The notes beneath the pieces are model-generated. The model had not been told where the DNA came from, ran no database searches, and saw only the letters and a program-made list of their open reading frames with translations. From an uncultured Selenomonadales bacterium (GTDB taxonomy: Bacteria > Bacillota > Negativicutes > Selenomonadales > Selenomonadaceae), in the NCBI GenBank assembly GCA_946183785.1, contig CAMHCS010000010.1, positions 1 to 64,000 on the forward strand: 64,000 nt of DNA. Reading direction: 5' to 3'. Each line of letters begins with the position of its first letter. Position 1 is the first letter of the stretch. Shown piece after piece: positions 1 to 7,018 of the stretch. A program made the position numbers and the translations under genes.

Positions 1-736
1 CGTTTTTGTAGTCTTTGCAATATGGTAGTTTGTTTGACTTCCATATTGCCTCCATCTTTTCTTTATCGTTCAGTACATCCCATAAATTGATTTTTATACC
101 ATCTTTGACTATTGCATGTTCGAATGGGGTCAAATCTAAGTTGTATTTTGAGGGAGGCAATGGAAATGAAATGAAGCAAAGGCTTATATCTTTATATCTA
201 TCACGGAAGGATAGCAGTGGTTCTGAAATAGGAATATTGATATGAGTACTACAACCAGCAAACGTGTCGAAAACACAACTGTCAATTATATTATCTTTTG
301 CGGTGTCAAAAACAAAAAAATTGAAGCCACGACCATTAAGTTGATAGTTAGCACCATCAATTAAAACCATAGCCCCACTACCTACGCCATGCCTCCACAT
401 GAATCCAGCACTATAAACAGCAATATCGTGGCAATTTACTTTCCCCTCAACCCAAAGAGGTTGTTCTAAATTTTCGGAGTATTGTTCGTGAATAATATTA
501 CCGTGATCAATAATGGCTATATATGGCTGGCGGTACCTTTGTAGCATATTGACTTTCAGCCCCAAATCCATCATGGCTTGGGCACATTCTGGTGTGAAAT
601 ATGACGCCGCGCCTGTATCAGCCACGGTGATGATGACGAGATACTGCGACAAACATGCTTTCAAAAGGCGCAGGTAGCTCAATAGATCCCATTCTGTCTT
701 CAGTCGGTGTTCGTATTCCTGAATCTGAATCTGCAT
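1..736 (-). CDS. GG/ILEI-domain protein, 3' end cut by window edge
   Basis: The frame is open from an ATG at 736 to the window edge (245 codons, no stop), so the C-terminus is missing. GAAGGGGA lies about 8 nt before the ATG. Residues ~104-160 carry 'AVYSAGF', 'LIDGANYQLNGRGFNFFVF' and 'IIDSCVFDTFAG', the pattern of the GG/ILEI (interleukin-like EMT inducer) domain, which in bacteria is usually found with cell-surface glycan or glycosyltransferase proteins. Residues 30-90 ('YLVIITVADTGAASYFT') form an alpha/beta region that I recall accompanying this domain in Selenomonas-like proteins. Base composition is AT-richer than the housekeeping genes to the right. The domain call is by pattern and the role in glycan modification is inference. 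Confidence 0.7.
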   Translation of the reverse strand, partial: MQIQIQEYEHRLKTEWDLLSYLRLLKACLSQYLVIITVADTGAASYFTPECAQAMMDLGLKVNMLQRYRQPYIAIIDHGNIIHEQYSENLEQPLWVEGKVNCHDIAVYSAGFMWRHGVGSGAMVLIDGANYQLNGRGFNFFVFDTAKDNIIDSCVFDTFAGCSTHINIPISEPLLSFRDRYKDISLCFISFPLPPSKYNLDLTPFEHAIVKDGIKINLWDVLNDKEKMEAIWKSNKLPYCKDYKN

Positions 737-891
737 GAAATTGAATCCCCTTCGTGTAAAAAAAAGTAAATTTCTCTCCCCAGAAAAGGAGTAACAGATG
801 ATATTTGAAGACCGTAGCCAACGCGTCGCGGTCTCTGTGATAGACCACTGGATGTCATGCCCCATAGGGAAAAGCAAGGGCTTTGGATCCT

Positions 892-1155
892 TCATTTATC
901 GTGATAATGGCTGCCGCACTGAGCTATCTCCAACTTCCCGTCTTGAATCCTAAAAACGATACGATTCTTTTCATCCATGCGAACGCTCCAAACGCCGGAC
1001 AAATCGTCTTTGAGAGGCTCCGGTTTTCCGATGCAGTTATACCCGTTGCGTTCTATTTCCTCAATAAGCCGGTTGATTTTCTTCAGCTTTTTCTTGTCCA
1101 AGGATTGCCAAAGCAAATATTCGTCCCATGCGCCATCATGCCATAGCTTCTGCAT
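892..1155 (-). CDS. yoeB: YoeB-family mRNA interferase toxin
   Basis: An 87-residue protein matching the Txe/YoeB family along its whole length: 'WHDGAWDEYLLWQ' near the N-terminus, 'GKPEPLK' and 'LSGVWSVRMD' in the middle, 'CGSHYHDK' at the end. With the ATG at 1155 as start, Glu46, Arg65, His83 and Tyr84 fall at the same positions as the catalytic residues of E. coli YoeB, which supports this start over an in-frame TTG 12 nt upstream. YoeB toxins cleave mRNA in the ribosomal A site. The gene begins 1 nt after the antitoxin stop, the usual coupled arrangement. The partner is RelB/DinJ-like rather than YefM. Confidence 0.92.
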   Translation of the reverse strand: MQKLWHDGAWDEYLLWQSLDKKKLKKINRLIEEIERNGYNCIGKPEPLKDDLSGVWSVRMDEKNRIVFRIQDGKLEIAQCGSHYHDK

Positions 1156-1156
1156 C

Positions 1157-1417
1157 CTACACCTCAATCAGTTCATGCTCGGACACATTGCGCCCAGCAT
1201 CTATATCAGCAACACGAGATTTGAGCATTTCCATGTTTTCCGCGCTGTAAAACGGGTCGGGCGTGGTAATCTCAAAAGGAATCCTGCGCTCACGCGCCAC
1301 TTTTTTTGCAAAAATCGTGAACGCCGTTGTAATATTCATCCCCATCTCATGAAGAATAGAATCCAGCTCTCGTTTCAGGTCGGCGTCTATCCGTAAATTG
1401 ATTGTTGCTTGGTTCAT
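1157..1417 (-). CDS. RelB/DinJ-family antitoxin
   Basis: An 86-residue protein starting 'MNQATINLRIDADLKREL', a ribbon-helix-helix N-terminus, followed by 'LHEMGMNITTAFTIFAKK' and 'RRIPFEITTPDPFYSAEN', the signature of RelB/DinJ antitoxins. The family binds its own promoter and neutralises the toxin through the C-terminal tail. The ATG at 1417 follows AGGAGGTGG by 7 nt. It is the first gene of a two-gene operon with the YoeB-like toxin. A promoter lies directly upstream and is probably autorepressed, as in other RelB systems (inference). Confidence 0.9.
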   Translation of the reverse strand: MNQATINLRIDADLKRELDSILHEMGMNITTAFTIFAKKVARERRIPFEITTPDPFYSAENMEMLKSRVADIDAGRNVSEHELIEV

Positions 1418-1441
1418 AGTGAATCCACCTCCTGTAAAACA

Positions 1442-1471
1442 ATCATACAACATTTATACGCACATTGTAAA
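1442..1471 (-). promoter_or_regulatory. Promoter of the relB-yoeB operon
   Basis: On the minus strand a TTTACA (-35, 1471-1466) and a TATGAT (-10, 1447-1442) are separated by 18 nt, 24 nt upstream of the antitoxin start. Both hexamers are near consensus and the spacer is acceptable. Confidence 0.5.
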
Positions 1472-1559
1472 TACATTCTAGATTAGTGGAACCAGTAATA
1501 TTATTGGGGAATATTTTCTGCTTCATTTCACTAATTTGTTCCCCACTTTATCAAGCCCA

Positions 1560-1603
1560 TAAAAAGCCGCCCTCGCACGGAAATCTTTCCGTGAAAGGGC
1601 GGC
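1560..1603 (-). terminator. Intrinsic terminator after nrdG
   Basis: Arms GCCGCCCT (1566-1573) and AGGGCGGC (1596-1603) enclose a second paired segment CACGGAAA/TTTCCGTG. On the minus strand the stem is followed by TTTTTAT. It lies just past the nrdG stop at 1611. T residues on the other side could make it bidirectional. Confidence 0.85.
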
Positions 1604-1610
1604 TCATTTT

Positions 1611-2111
1611 TCAGTCGTTATATTTCAGCACGATCTCCCCGCGTTCGCGCGTCGCCTTCATATCAATCACGCGTTGATTTCGCGAGCCCCGGAAGCGAAG
1701 CGTGAGATCGCGCTCGGCAAGGATAAAGGGGCCGTCCACCAGCACGTCGAGCTCGTCGAGCAGGGCGTCCACATCGGGATCGTGCATGTCGCAGAGCTCG
1801 TCCAGCGTATATCCCGTGTAGCTCCAAACGTCAAGACCGAGCGCCTTGACTTCCCGCGCAAGATGCGTCAGCGGCACGGGCTGCAGGAAGGGCTCGCCGC
1901 CGGAGAAGGTAATTCCCGACAACAGCGGATTTGCCCGGATTGCCATCAGGATTTCCTCCGTGTCCAAAAAATAGCCCCCATCCTCCGGCCACGTCTTTGG
2001 GTTGTGGCAGCCGGGGCAATGGTGCGGACACCCCTGGGTGAACACCGTAAAGCGGTAGCCGTCGCCGTCGACGACGGAATCGTTGATTGTTCCGGCAATG
2101 CGTATCTCCAT
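1611..2111 (-). CDS. nrdG: Anaerobic RNR activating protein (radical SAM)
   Basis: A 166-residue radical-SAM protein of normal NrdG length. 'CPHHCPGC' (CX3CX2C) binds the 4Fe-4S cluster that cleaves S-adenosylmethionine, and 'ITFSGGEPFLQ' is the GGE motif. NrdG abstracts hydrogen from the glycine of the class III ribonucleotide reductase to make the glycyl radical. The ATG at 2111 is chosen because AGGAGG lies 8 nt upstream; the frame extends further 5' through non-conserved sequence. It is the third gene after nrdD and the small glycyl-radical subunit. A terminator-like hairpin at 2169-2199 lies between the small gene and nrdG, so nrdG may be expressed by read-through or at a lower level. 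Confidence 0.95.
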   Translation of the reverse strand: MEIRIAGTINDSVVDGDGYRFTVFTQGCPHHCPGCHNPKTWPEDGGYFLDTEEILMAIRANPLLSGITFSGGEPFLQPVPLTHLAREVKALGLDVWSYTGYTLDELCDMHDPDVDALLDELDVLVDGPFILAERDLTLRFRGSRNQRVIDMKATRERGEIVLKYND

Positions 2112-2344
2112 GCCGCGAACCTCCTGAAAATATATTAAAAAGAATCGTTTCCGGTCTTTGTATTTCGTAAAAACTGCCCCGCCGGGGAAGGCAGGGCAGA
2201 AAGGGGAAGTCCCGATGCGGGGTAGCATCAGGGCTTGGACGTTTCCGGCATCCCCTTTTGGGGAAGGAGACGCCGTCCACATCCTATTTCAAGAGAGAGC
2301 GCTTCACTTTGCCGGGGAGACGCCGCGAAGCTTGGGGTGCCCTC
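2112..2344. repeat. Palindrome-rich intergenic region
   Basis: This 233-base gap holds several nested inverted repeats: GCCCTGATGC/GCATCGGG around 2212-2236, CCCC-TTTT-GGGG inside a longer GGACG/CGTCC stem around 2237-2281, and the terminator at 2169-2199. No coding signal is convincing. The composition resembles the palindromic intergenic repeats common in Negativicutes, but no second copy is obvious in the window. Confidence 0.4.
2169..2199 (-). terminator. Intrinsic terminator after the glycyl-radical small subunit gene
   Basis: On the minus strand CTGCCC (2199-2194) and GGGCAG (2179-2174) form a stem followed directly by TTTTT. It sits between the small subunit gene and nrdG, so it would set the nrdD/nrdG expression ratio. 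Confidence 0.6.
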
Positions 2345-2632
2345 TCAGTGAAGGCCGTGCTTCACGCGGTCATGCTCTTCGGCGCGCTTCGCGTTGTTGA
2401 AGCGGTCGAGGGTGCCGACCAGGTATCCGGTAATCCTCCGGATTCTCTGGAACTGCGGCGGACGCAGCGTGTAGTCGAGCGCCACGTTGTCGCCCTCCTG
2501 GGCGGAAATCTCCAGCGTCTCGATTTCGTCGTTACGGTTGTCCTGATGAATAAAATCCATATATGCAAGAATCTCCTGTTCGGAGATATTGTCGATTCCT
2601 TTTACGGTGACGTCGGTTCCGTTGACTATCAT
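2345..2632 (-). CDS. Detached glycyl-radical domain of class III RNR
   Basis: A 95-residue protein starting at the ATG at 2632 (AAAGGAAG about 9 nt upstream). Its C-terminal ~36 residues read 'RIRRITGYLVG' then 'TLDRFNNAKRAEEHDRVKH', the sequence that normally ends NrdD, including the R-x-x-G-Y glycyl-radical site. The first ~60 residues ('MIVNGTDVTVKGIDNISEQE') match no domain I recognise. The preceding nrdD ends just after its CPRCG zinc site and lacks this region, so this protein most likely supplies the radical glycine in trans. The two genes are 20 nt apart, on one strand, each with its own ribosome site, so this is not a simple frameshift. The function is inference from sequence. Confidence 0.8.
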   Translation of the reverse strand: MIVNGTDVTVKGIDNISEQEILAYMDFIHQDNRNDEIETLEISAQEGDNVALDYTLRPPQFQRIRRITGYLVGTLDRFNNAKRAEEHDRVKHGLH

Positions 2633-2652
2633 TTGGCATCTTCCTTTCTTTA

Positions 2653-4929
2653 TTAAAGTCCGCAATGAATGCGGGGAATCACCTGATGATGATGATGCTC
2701 AGCCTCGGTGCGTCCGCAGCGGGGGCAGACGTCGATAATCAGGCCGTTGTAGCCGCAGACCGGGTCGCGGTCGACGGGATGATTGACGGAGCCGTAGCCG
2801 ACGCCGTTGTCGTGCATGCACCGAATGATGGCTTCAAAGGCTTTGACGTTTTTCGTCGGGTCGCCGTCCATCTCGACGTAGCTGATATGCCCACCGTTAG
2901 TGAGGGCATGATACGGGCCCTCGATGCGGATCTTGTCCACGGCCGCAATCGGGAAATAGACCGGCACATGGAAGCTGTTCGTGTAATAGTCGCGGTCAGT
3001 GACGCCCTCGATCTCGCCGTAACGCTGGCGGTCGATGCGCAGGAAGCGGCCGGAAAGCCCTTCCGCCGGCGTCGCAATCAAGCTCCAGTTCAGCCCGGTG
3101 CGCTTCGCTTCGTCGTCCATCCGCTGCCGCATGTACGAGACAATACGCAGGCCGAGTTTCTGCGCGTCTTCCGACTCGCCGTGATGCTTGCCCGTGAGGG
3201 ACTTCAGGCACTCGGCAAGACCGATGAAGCCCATGGTCAGGTTGCCGTGCTTCAAGACCTCCGCCACGCTGTCATCCGGCTCCAAGCCGTCGGAGTCAAT
3301 CCAAACGCCCTGCCCCATCAGGAAGGGATAATTGCGGGCGCGTTTCGTGCACTGAATCTTGAAGCGGTGCAGCAGCTGACGAATCACGAGATCGATGACG
3401 TCGTCCAGGCTGTCAAAGAACTGCTCCAGGTCGCCTTTCGCCTCGATGGCGAGACGCGGCAGGTTGATGCTGGTAAAGCTCAGGTTGCCGCGGCCGCAGG
3501 TGACTTCCCGCGAGGGATCGTGCACGTTGCCGATCACGCGCGTACGGCACCCCATATAGGCGACCTCTTTGTTGTAATCGCCCTGCTTGTAATATTGCTT
3601 GTTGAACGGTGCGTCGAGGAAGCTGAAATTCGGGAACAGCCGCTTCGCCGACACCTCCATCGCCAATCGGAAAAGATCGTAGTTCGGGTCGTCGGGATTG
3701 TAGTTGACCCCTTCTTTGACCTTGAAAATCTGCACCGGGAAAATCGGCGTCTCGCCGCCCCCAAGCCCGGCCTGTGTCGCGAGCAGGAGGTTCCGTATGA
3801 CCATACGCGCCTCCGGCGAGGTATCTGTGCCGTAATTGACAGAACTGAACGGCACCTGCGCCCCGGCGCGGGAATTCATCGTATTCAAGTTGTGGACGAA
3901 AGCTTCCATCGCCTGGAAAGTGGCGTGGTCGGTAGCCTTCCAGGCCGCCTCGCTGGCGAAATCGTGCGCCTTTTTCGCCATCTCCGCTGAAATCGGCTGG
4001 AATCCACGCTCCGCCTGATGCGCAGGTAAGAACTCCACCAGCCGCTTTCCGTATTCGTCCATTGTCTCGAAACGAATCGGCGCGTCCACGCATCGCTCGA
4101 TTTCTTTGACAAGCAGCCGCGCATCGTCGAGCTTCATGTCGAGAAGCATCGAAAGCGCGTCCCCGAGATGGACGAAATACTGCTTGCGAAAAGTCTTGAC
4201 GACCCCCGGAACCATCGCATAGTCGAAATTCGGGATTGACTGGCCGCCGTGCATTTCGTTCTGATTCGCCTGAATGGCGATGCAAGCCAGCGCCGCATAG
4301 GAACGAATATCGTTCGGCTCGCGCAGGCAACCGTGCCCGGTGGAGAAGCCGTCCTTGAACAGCTTCAAAAGGTCGATCTGGCAGCAGGTCTCGGTCAGCA
4401 TATAGAAGTCCATATCATGGATATGGATATCGCCGTTGACGTGAGCCGCCGCGATGTCCTTCGGCAAGATGCGATGAATGATGAAATATTTCGAGCCTTC
4501 CGAACCGTACTTGAGCATCGTGCCCATGGCCGTATCAGCGTCGATATTGGCGTTTTCGCGCTTGAGATCCGCTTCGCGGGCATCCTTGTAGGTCAGCTCG
4601 TCATAGATGTCCATCAGGTCGACTTCGGCCTCGCGAATGCTCGTATGCGCAGCACGATACAAGATATAGGCCTTCGCTGTGGATGCATAGTTGTTCTTGA
4701 TCAAAGCGCGCTCCACGGCGTCCTGGATATACTCGACACCGGGAGCCTTCTTGTCGGCGACGCTGCGAATGACGCTCCGGGTCAGGGCATCAAGCTGACG
4801 CTGGGAAAACGTCGCGTCTGTCGATTCCAGGTTTGCTTTCTGGATCGCATTGGTGATTTTGGTCGCGTCAAACGGAACAATCTCGCCGTTCCGCTTCTTT
4901 ATATTCTTGATGATGGGAGTTGCTGGCAT
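2653..4929 (-). CDS. nrdD: Anaerobic ribonucleoside-triphosphate reductase, large subunit without glycyl-radical domain
   Basis: A 758-residue class III RNR. Residues ~5-95 form an ATP-cone ('KRNGEIVPFDATKI'), the allosteric activity site. The 10-stranded barrel follows ('GDIHIHDMDFY', 'SVNYGTDTSPEAR', 'MGCRTRV', 'VTCGRGNLSFTSINLPRLA'). The C-terminus has the zinc-site cysteines 'VCGYNG' and 'CPRCGR', then ends in a His run and 'HCGL' without the R-x-x-G-Y radical loop found in intact NrdD. That loop is in the next gene. The enzyme reduces NTPs to dNTPs under anoxia, normally with formate and NrdG. The ATG at 4929 has AAGGAA upstream, and a strong promoter with NrdR-like boxes precedes it. 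Confidence 0.93.
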   Translation of the reverse strand: MPATPIIKNIKKRNGEIVPFDATKITNAIQKANLESTDATFSQRQLDALTRSVIRSVADKKAPGVEYIQDAVERALIKNNYASTAKAYILYRAAHTSIREAEVDLMDIYDELTYKDAREADLKRENANIDADTAMGTMLKYGSEGSKYFIIHRILPKDIAAAHVNGDIHIHDMDFYMLTETCCQIDLLKLFKDGFSTGHGCLREPNDIRSYAALACIAIQANQNEMHGGQSIPNFDYAMVPGVVKTFRKQYFVHLGDALSMLLDMKLDDARLLVKEIERCVDAPIRFETMDEYGKRLVEFLPAHQAERGFQPISAEMAKKAHDFASEAAWKATDHATFQAMEAFVHNLNTMNSRAGAQVPFSSVNYGTDTSPEARMVIRNLLLATQAGLGGGETPIFPVQIFKVKEGVNYNPDDPNYDLFRLAMEVSAKRLFPNFSFLDAPFNKQYYKQGDYNKEVAYMGCRTRVIGNVHDPSREVTCGRGNLSFTSINLPRLAIEAKGDLEQFFDSLDDVIDLVIRQLLHRFKIQCTKRARNYPFLMGQGVWIDSDGLEPDDSVAEVLKHGNLTMGFIGLAECLKSLTGKHHGESEDAQKLGLRIVSYMRQRMDDEAKRTGLNWSLIATPAEGLSGRFLRIDRQRYGEIEGVTDRDYYTNSFHVPVYFPIAAVDKIRIEGPYHALTNGGHISYVEMDGDPTKNVKAFEAIIRCMHDNGVGYGSVNHPVDRDPVCGYNGLIIDVCPRCGRTEAEHHHHQVIPRIHCGL

Positions 4930-4985
4930 CTCGTCAATTCCTTCTTTCCTTGCGAGCTTCCGCCCGCTTCATCGGTCTACCACGC

Positions 4986-5014
4986 ATTATACAATATCTA
5001 CCTCCCGTCGTCAA
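4986..5014 (-). promoter_or_regulatory. nrdD promoter
   Basis: On the minus strand TTGACG (5014-5009) and TATAAT (4991-4986) are spaced by exactly 17 nt, about 57 nt upstream of the nrdD start. It is nearly consensus for the housekeeping sigma factor. Confidence 0.8.
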
Positions 5015-5036
5015 GGAAAAACACAATATATTGTTA
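4989..5036. promoter_or_regulatory. Tandem NrdR-like boxes over the nrdD promoter
   Basis: 5021-5036 reads ACACAATATATTGTTA, matching the published NrdR box acaCwAtATaTwGtgt at all but the last two positions. A weaker copy, ATACAATATCTACCTC, lies at 4989-5004. The box starts are 32 bp apart (16-bp linker), the three-turn phasing described for paired NrdR boxes. The weak copy overlaps the -10; the strong copy is just upstream of the -35. Repression by NrdR is inferred; no nrdR gene is in the window. Confidence 0.7.
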
Positions 5037-5049
5037 TTTTGTGCCAGAT

Positions 5050-5146
5050 TTATCCACAGGGGAAGACGCGAAAAACCGCCGCCCCCCAAACGAAGCGACG
5101 GTTTTGCACAAAAAACGGTGGAAAAGATTTTTTCGCCTGTGGATAA
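5050..5146. promoter_or_regulatory. Two inverted DnaA-box consensus sites
   Basis: TTATCCACA occurs at 5050-5058 (plus) and, as TGTGGATAA, at 5138-5146 (minus). Both are exact matches to the strongest DnaA-box sequence. They flank the mscS terminator and lie just upstream of the nrdD promoter. Confidence 0.4.
5071..5105 (-). terminator. Intrinsic terminator after mscS
   Basis: ACCGCCGC (5075-5082) pairs with GCGACGGT (5095-5102, one G-T wobble), extended by A/T pairs. On the minus strand the stem ends in TTTTT, 50-90 nt past the mscS stop. Confidence 0.8.
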
Positions 5147-5157
5147 ATCGCGGAAAT

Positions 5158-6240
5158 TTACCCTTCGCTCCCCTTCATGCGCACGGTACGAATGGGGAAC
5201 GGAATCTCGATTTTCTCCTCGTCGTACCGCCTTTTCAGCGCCTTGATGAATTCATGGCGGATCAGATACTGGCCGCGGAACGACGTCGTGTGCAGATTGA
5301 CATTGAAGTCAATCGACGAGTCGCCGAAAGTATGAAAGCGAACCGACGGCGCGGTGGGCGCTCCTTCGGACGCGTCCAGATTGGGATCGAGCCGGGCCAG
5401 CACGTCCCGGGCGACCTCCAATGTCACGCGCTCCACCTTGTCGAGGTCGCTGTCGTAGGCGACGCCCACCGTCACGGAAAAGGCCACGTCCTCAACGCTT
5501 GTCCCCCCCGTCACGCCCATATCGTAGTTCGTGATAATGGAGGCGGCGAGCTTATTATTCGGCACGATGATGACGTTATTCGTGACCGTGTGGATTTTCG
5601 CAAAACGCCATGTGATGTCGGTGATCTGTCCCTCCGCGCCGCCTTCCAGCCGGATATGGTCGCCGATGCGGATCTGCTTCGTCAACAGGATATGAAGCCC
5701 TGCGAAAATGTTCGACATCGTCTCCTGGAGTCCGAGGGCGACGGCCATACCGCCGACGCCGAGCGCAGTCAGGAGCGGCGTAATCGAAACGCCGTAAGCG
5801 TCCAGCACGATGATGACGCCCAACAGATAAACGACCGCGCCGACAAGATTCAAAAGCAGCGAAGTCGAGGCGGGGCTGCCGTCCGCCCCCATGCGATATT
5901 CAATTACTTGACAAATCGCCCGCTGAATAAATGTCGCCGCAATCCAGACGAGCAACGTGAAGAGCAGGCACGACGCGATAAAAAGCGCGAAATCTGAAAG
6001 AGGCGCGATATGGACGGCCCAGTCCAATCCAATCAAAAAGCCGCAGACCGTCGGCAAATTGTTCATTGAACGCAGCAGCACGCCGACAAACGAATCCTCC
6101 GAAAACCGCCCGTTTCGAGCCGCCGCCTTCATACGATGCGCAACCGCACCGCCCAAAAGCGTGCACAAAACGACTACGACGACAGGCAGCACAACCATGT
6201 CGCGCAAAACCGGCCACGCCAAAAATTCAAAGGAAAACAA
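5158..6240 (-). CDS. MscS-family mechanosensitive channel
   Basis: A 360-residue protein with three to four hydrophobic segments in the first ~170 residues, a glycine/alanine-rich pore helix ('LTALGVGGMAVALGLQ'), then the MscS beta domain ('IRIGDHIRLEGGAEGQITDI', 'VPNNKLAASIITNY') and an alpha/beta C-terminal domain. MscS channels in the inner membrane open under turgor to release solutes during osmotic downshift. The start is a TTG at 6240 with GGGGGAGGAAG 7 nt upstream; no better start exists nearby. The gene appears monocistronic, with terminators on both sides. Small-conductance class is clear; ion preference and regulation are not. Confidence 0.92.
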   Translation of the reverse strand: MFSFEFLAWPVLRDMVVLPVVVVVLCTLLGGAVAHRMKAAARNGRFSEDSFVGVLLRSMNNLPTVCGFLIGLDWAVHIAPLSDFALFIASCLLFTLLVWIAATFIQRAICQVIEYRMGADGSPASTSLLLNLVGAVVYLLGVIIVLDAYGVSITPLLTALGVGGMAVALGLQETMSNIFAGLHILLTKQIRIGDHIRLEGGAEGQITDITWRFAKIHTVTNNVIIVPNNKLAASIITNYDMGVTGGTSVEDVAFSVTVGVAYDSDLDKVERVTLEVARDVLARLDPNLDASEGAPTAPSVRFHTFGDSSIDFNVNLHTTSFRGQYLIRHEFIKALKRRYDEEKIEIPFPIRTVRMKGSEG

Positions 6241-6311
6241 TCAAACTTCCTCCCCCAAAAACATTTCTCTCGTAGTATAGCATACCACGCAACGGAAGAA
6301 AAATTTTTCAC

Positions 6312-6357
6312 AAAGAAAGACAGACGCCGCGAATTATGCAACGTCTGTCTTTTCTTT
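6312..6357. terminator. Terminator after upp
   Basis: The arms AAAGAAAGACAGACG (6312-6326) and CGTCTGTC-TTTTCTTT (6342-6357) form a long stem 10 nt past the upp stop. T-rich flanks on both sides would allow action on either strand. Confidence 0.8.
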
Positions 6358-6366
6358 CAAACTATA

Positions 6367-7005
6367 TCACAGCGTCCCGAAGATGCGGTCGCCGGCGTCA
6401 CCGAGACCTGGCACGATGTAGCCGTGGTCGTTGAGCTTTTCGTCCACCGCCGCCGTATAAATCGGCACGTCGGGATGCTCTTTGTTCACGACGCGCACGC
6501 CCTCCGGCGCGGACACGAGACACATCAAGACGAGCTTCTTCGCGCCGTGCTTTTTCAGCATGGTCAGCGCCGCCGCCGAGGAGCCGCCGGTCGCGAGCAT
6601 CGGGTCGACGACGATGAAAATACGATTCTCCGGGTTGGGCGGAAGCTTGCAGTAATATTCGATGGGCTTCAGCGTCTTCGGGTCGCGGTAGAGGCCAATA
6701 TGGCCGACACGAGCCGTCGGGATCAGGTTCAGCATGCCGCCGAGCATGCCGAGCCCGGCGCGCAGGATCGGCACAAGGCCGACCTCGTTGTCGGCGAGCA
6801 CCTTCGCACGGCAGGGCGCGACAGGCGTCTCGATGTCGATTTCCTTCATCGGCAGATTGCGGGTGATTTCATACGCCATCAGCATCGCGATTTCCTCAAG
6901 CAGCTCGCGGAAGTCCTTGTAGGACGTGTCCTTCATGCGCATGCGGGTCAGCTTGTGCTGGATCAACGGATGATCGATAATGTGGACGTTCAACTCTTCG
7001 GCCAT
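6367..7005 (-). CDS. upp: Uracil phosphoribosyltransferase
   Basis: A 212-residue UPRT. '[15 protein letters not shown]' and the PRPP loop '[16 protein letters not shown]' are diagnostic, and the C-terminal '[16 protein letters not shown]' is the uracil-binding region. It converts uracil and PRPP to UMP in pyrimidine salvage. The ATG at 7005 is preferred over one 21 nt upstream because GAGGAGG lies 9 nt before it and the length then matches the family (~209). It follows glyA closely and ends at a terminator, so it is the last gene of rpiB-glyA-upp. Confidence 0.96.
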   Translation of the reverse strand: MAEELNVHIIDHPLIQHKLTRMRMKDTSYKDFRELLEEIAMLMAYEITRNLPMKEIDIETPVAPCRAKVLADNEVGLVPILRAGLGMLGGMLNLIPTARVGHIGLYRDPKTLKPIEYYCKLPPNPENRIFIVVDPMLATGGSSAAALTMLKKHGAKKLVLMCLVSAPEGVRVVNKEHPDVPIYTAAVDEKLNDHGYIVPGLGDAGDRIFGTL

Positions 7006-7018
7006 AAGCCATGCCTCC

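Noticed and set aside
798-953. 51-codon plus-strand frame starting ATG after AAAAGGAG, overlapping the yoeB 3' end antisense.
   Set aside because: The ribosome site is good, but no domain is recognisable and it overlaps a clear gene. It may be the fragment of a gene truncated by arrival of the toxin-antitoxin pair; not enough to call.
4249-5997. Long plus-strand frame of 582 codons across nrdD and mscS.
   Set aside because: It is antisense to two well-conserved genes, crosses the nrdD promoter and terminator, and has no domain. GC-rich codon bias on the true strand produces such open frames.
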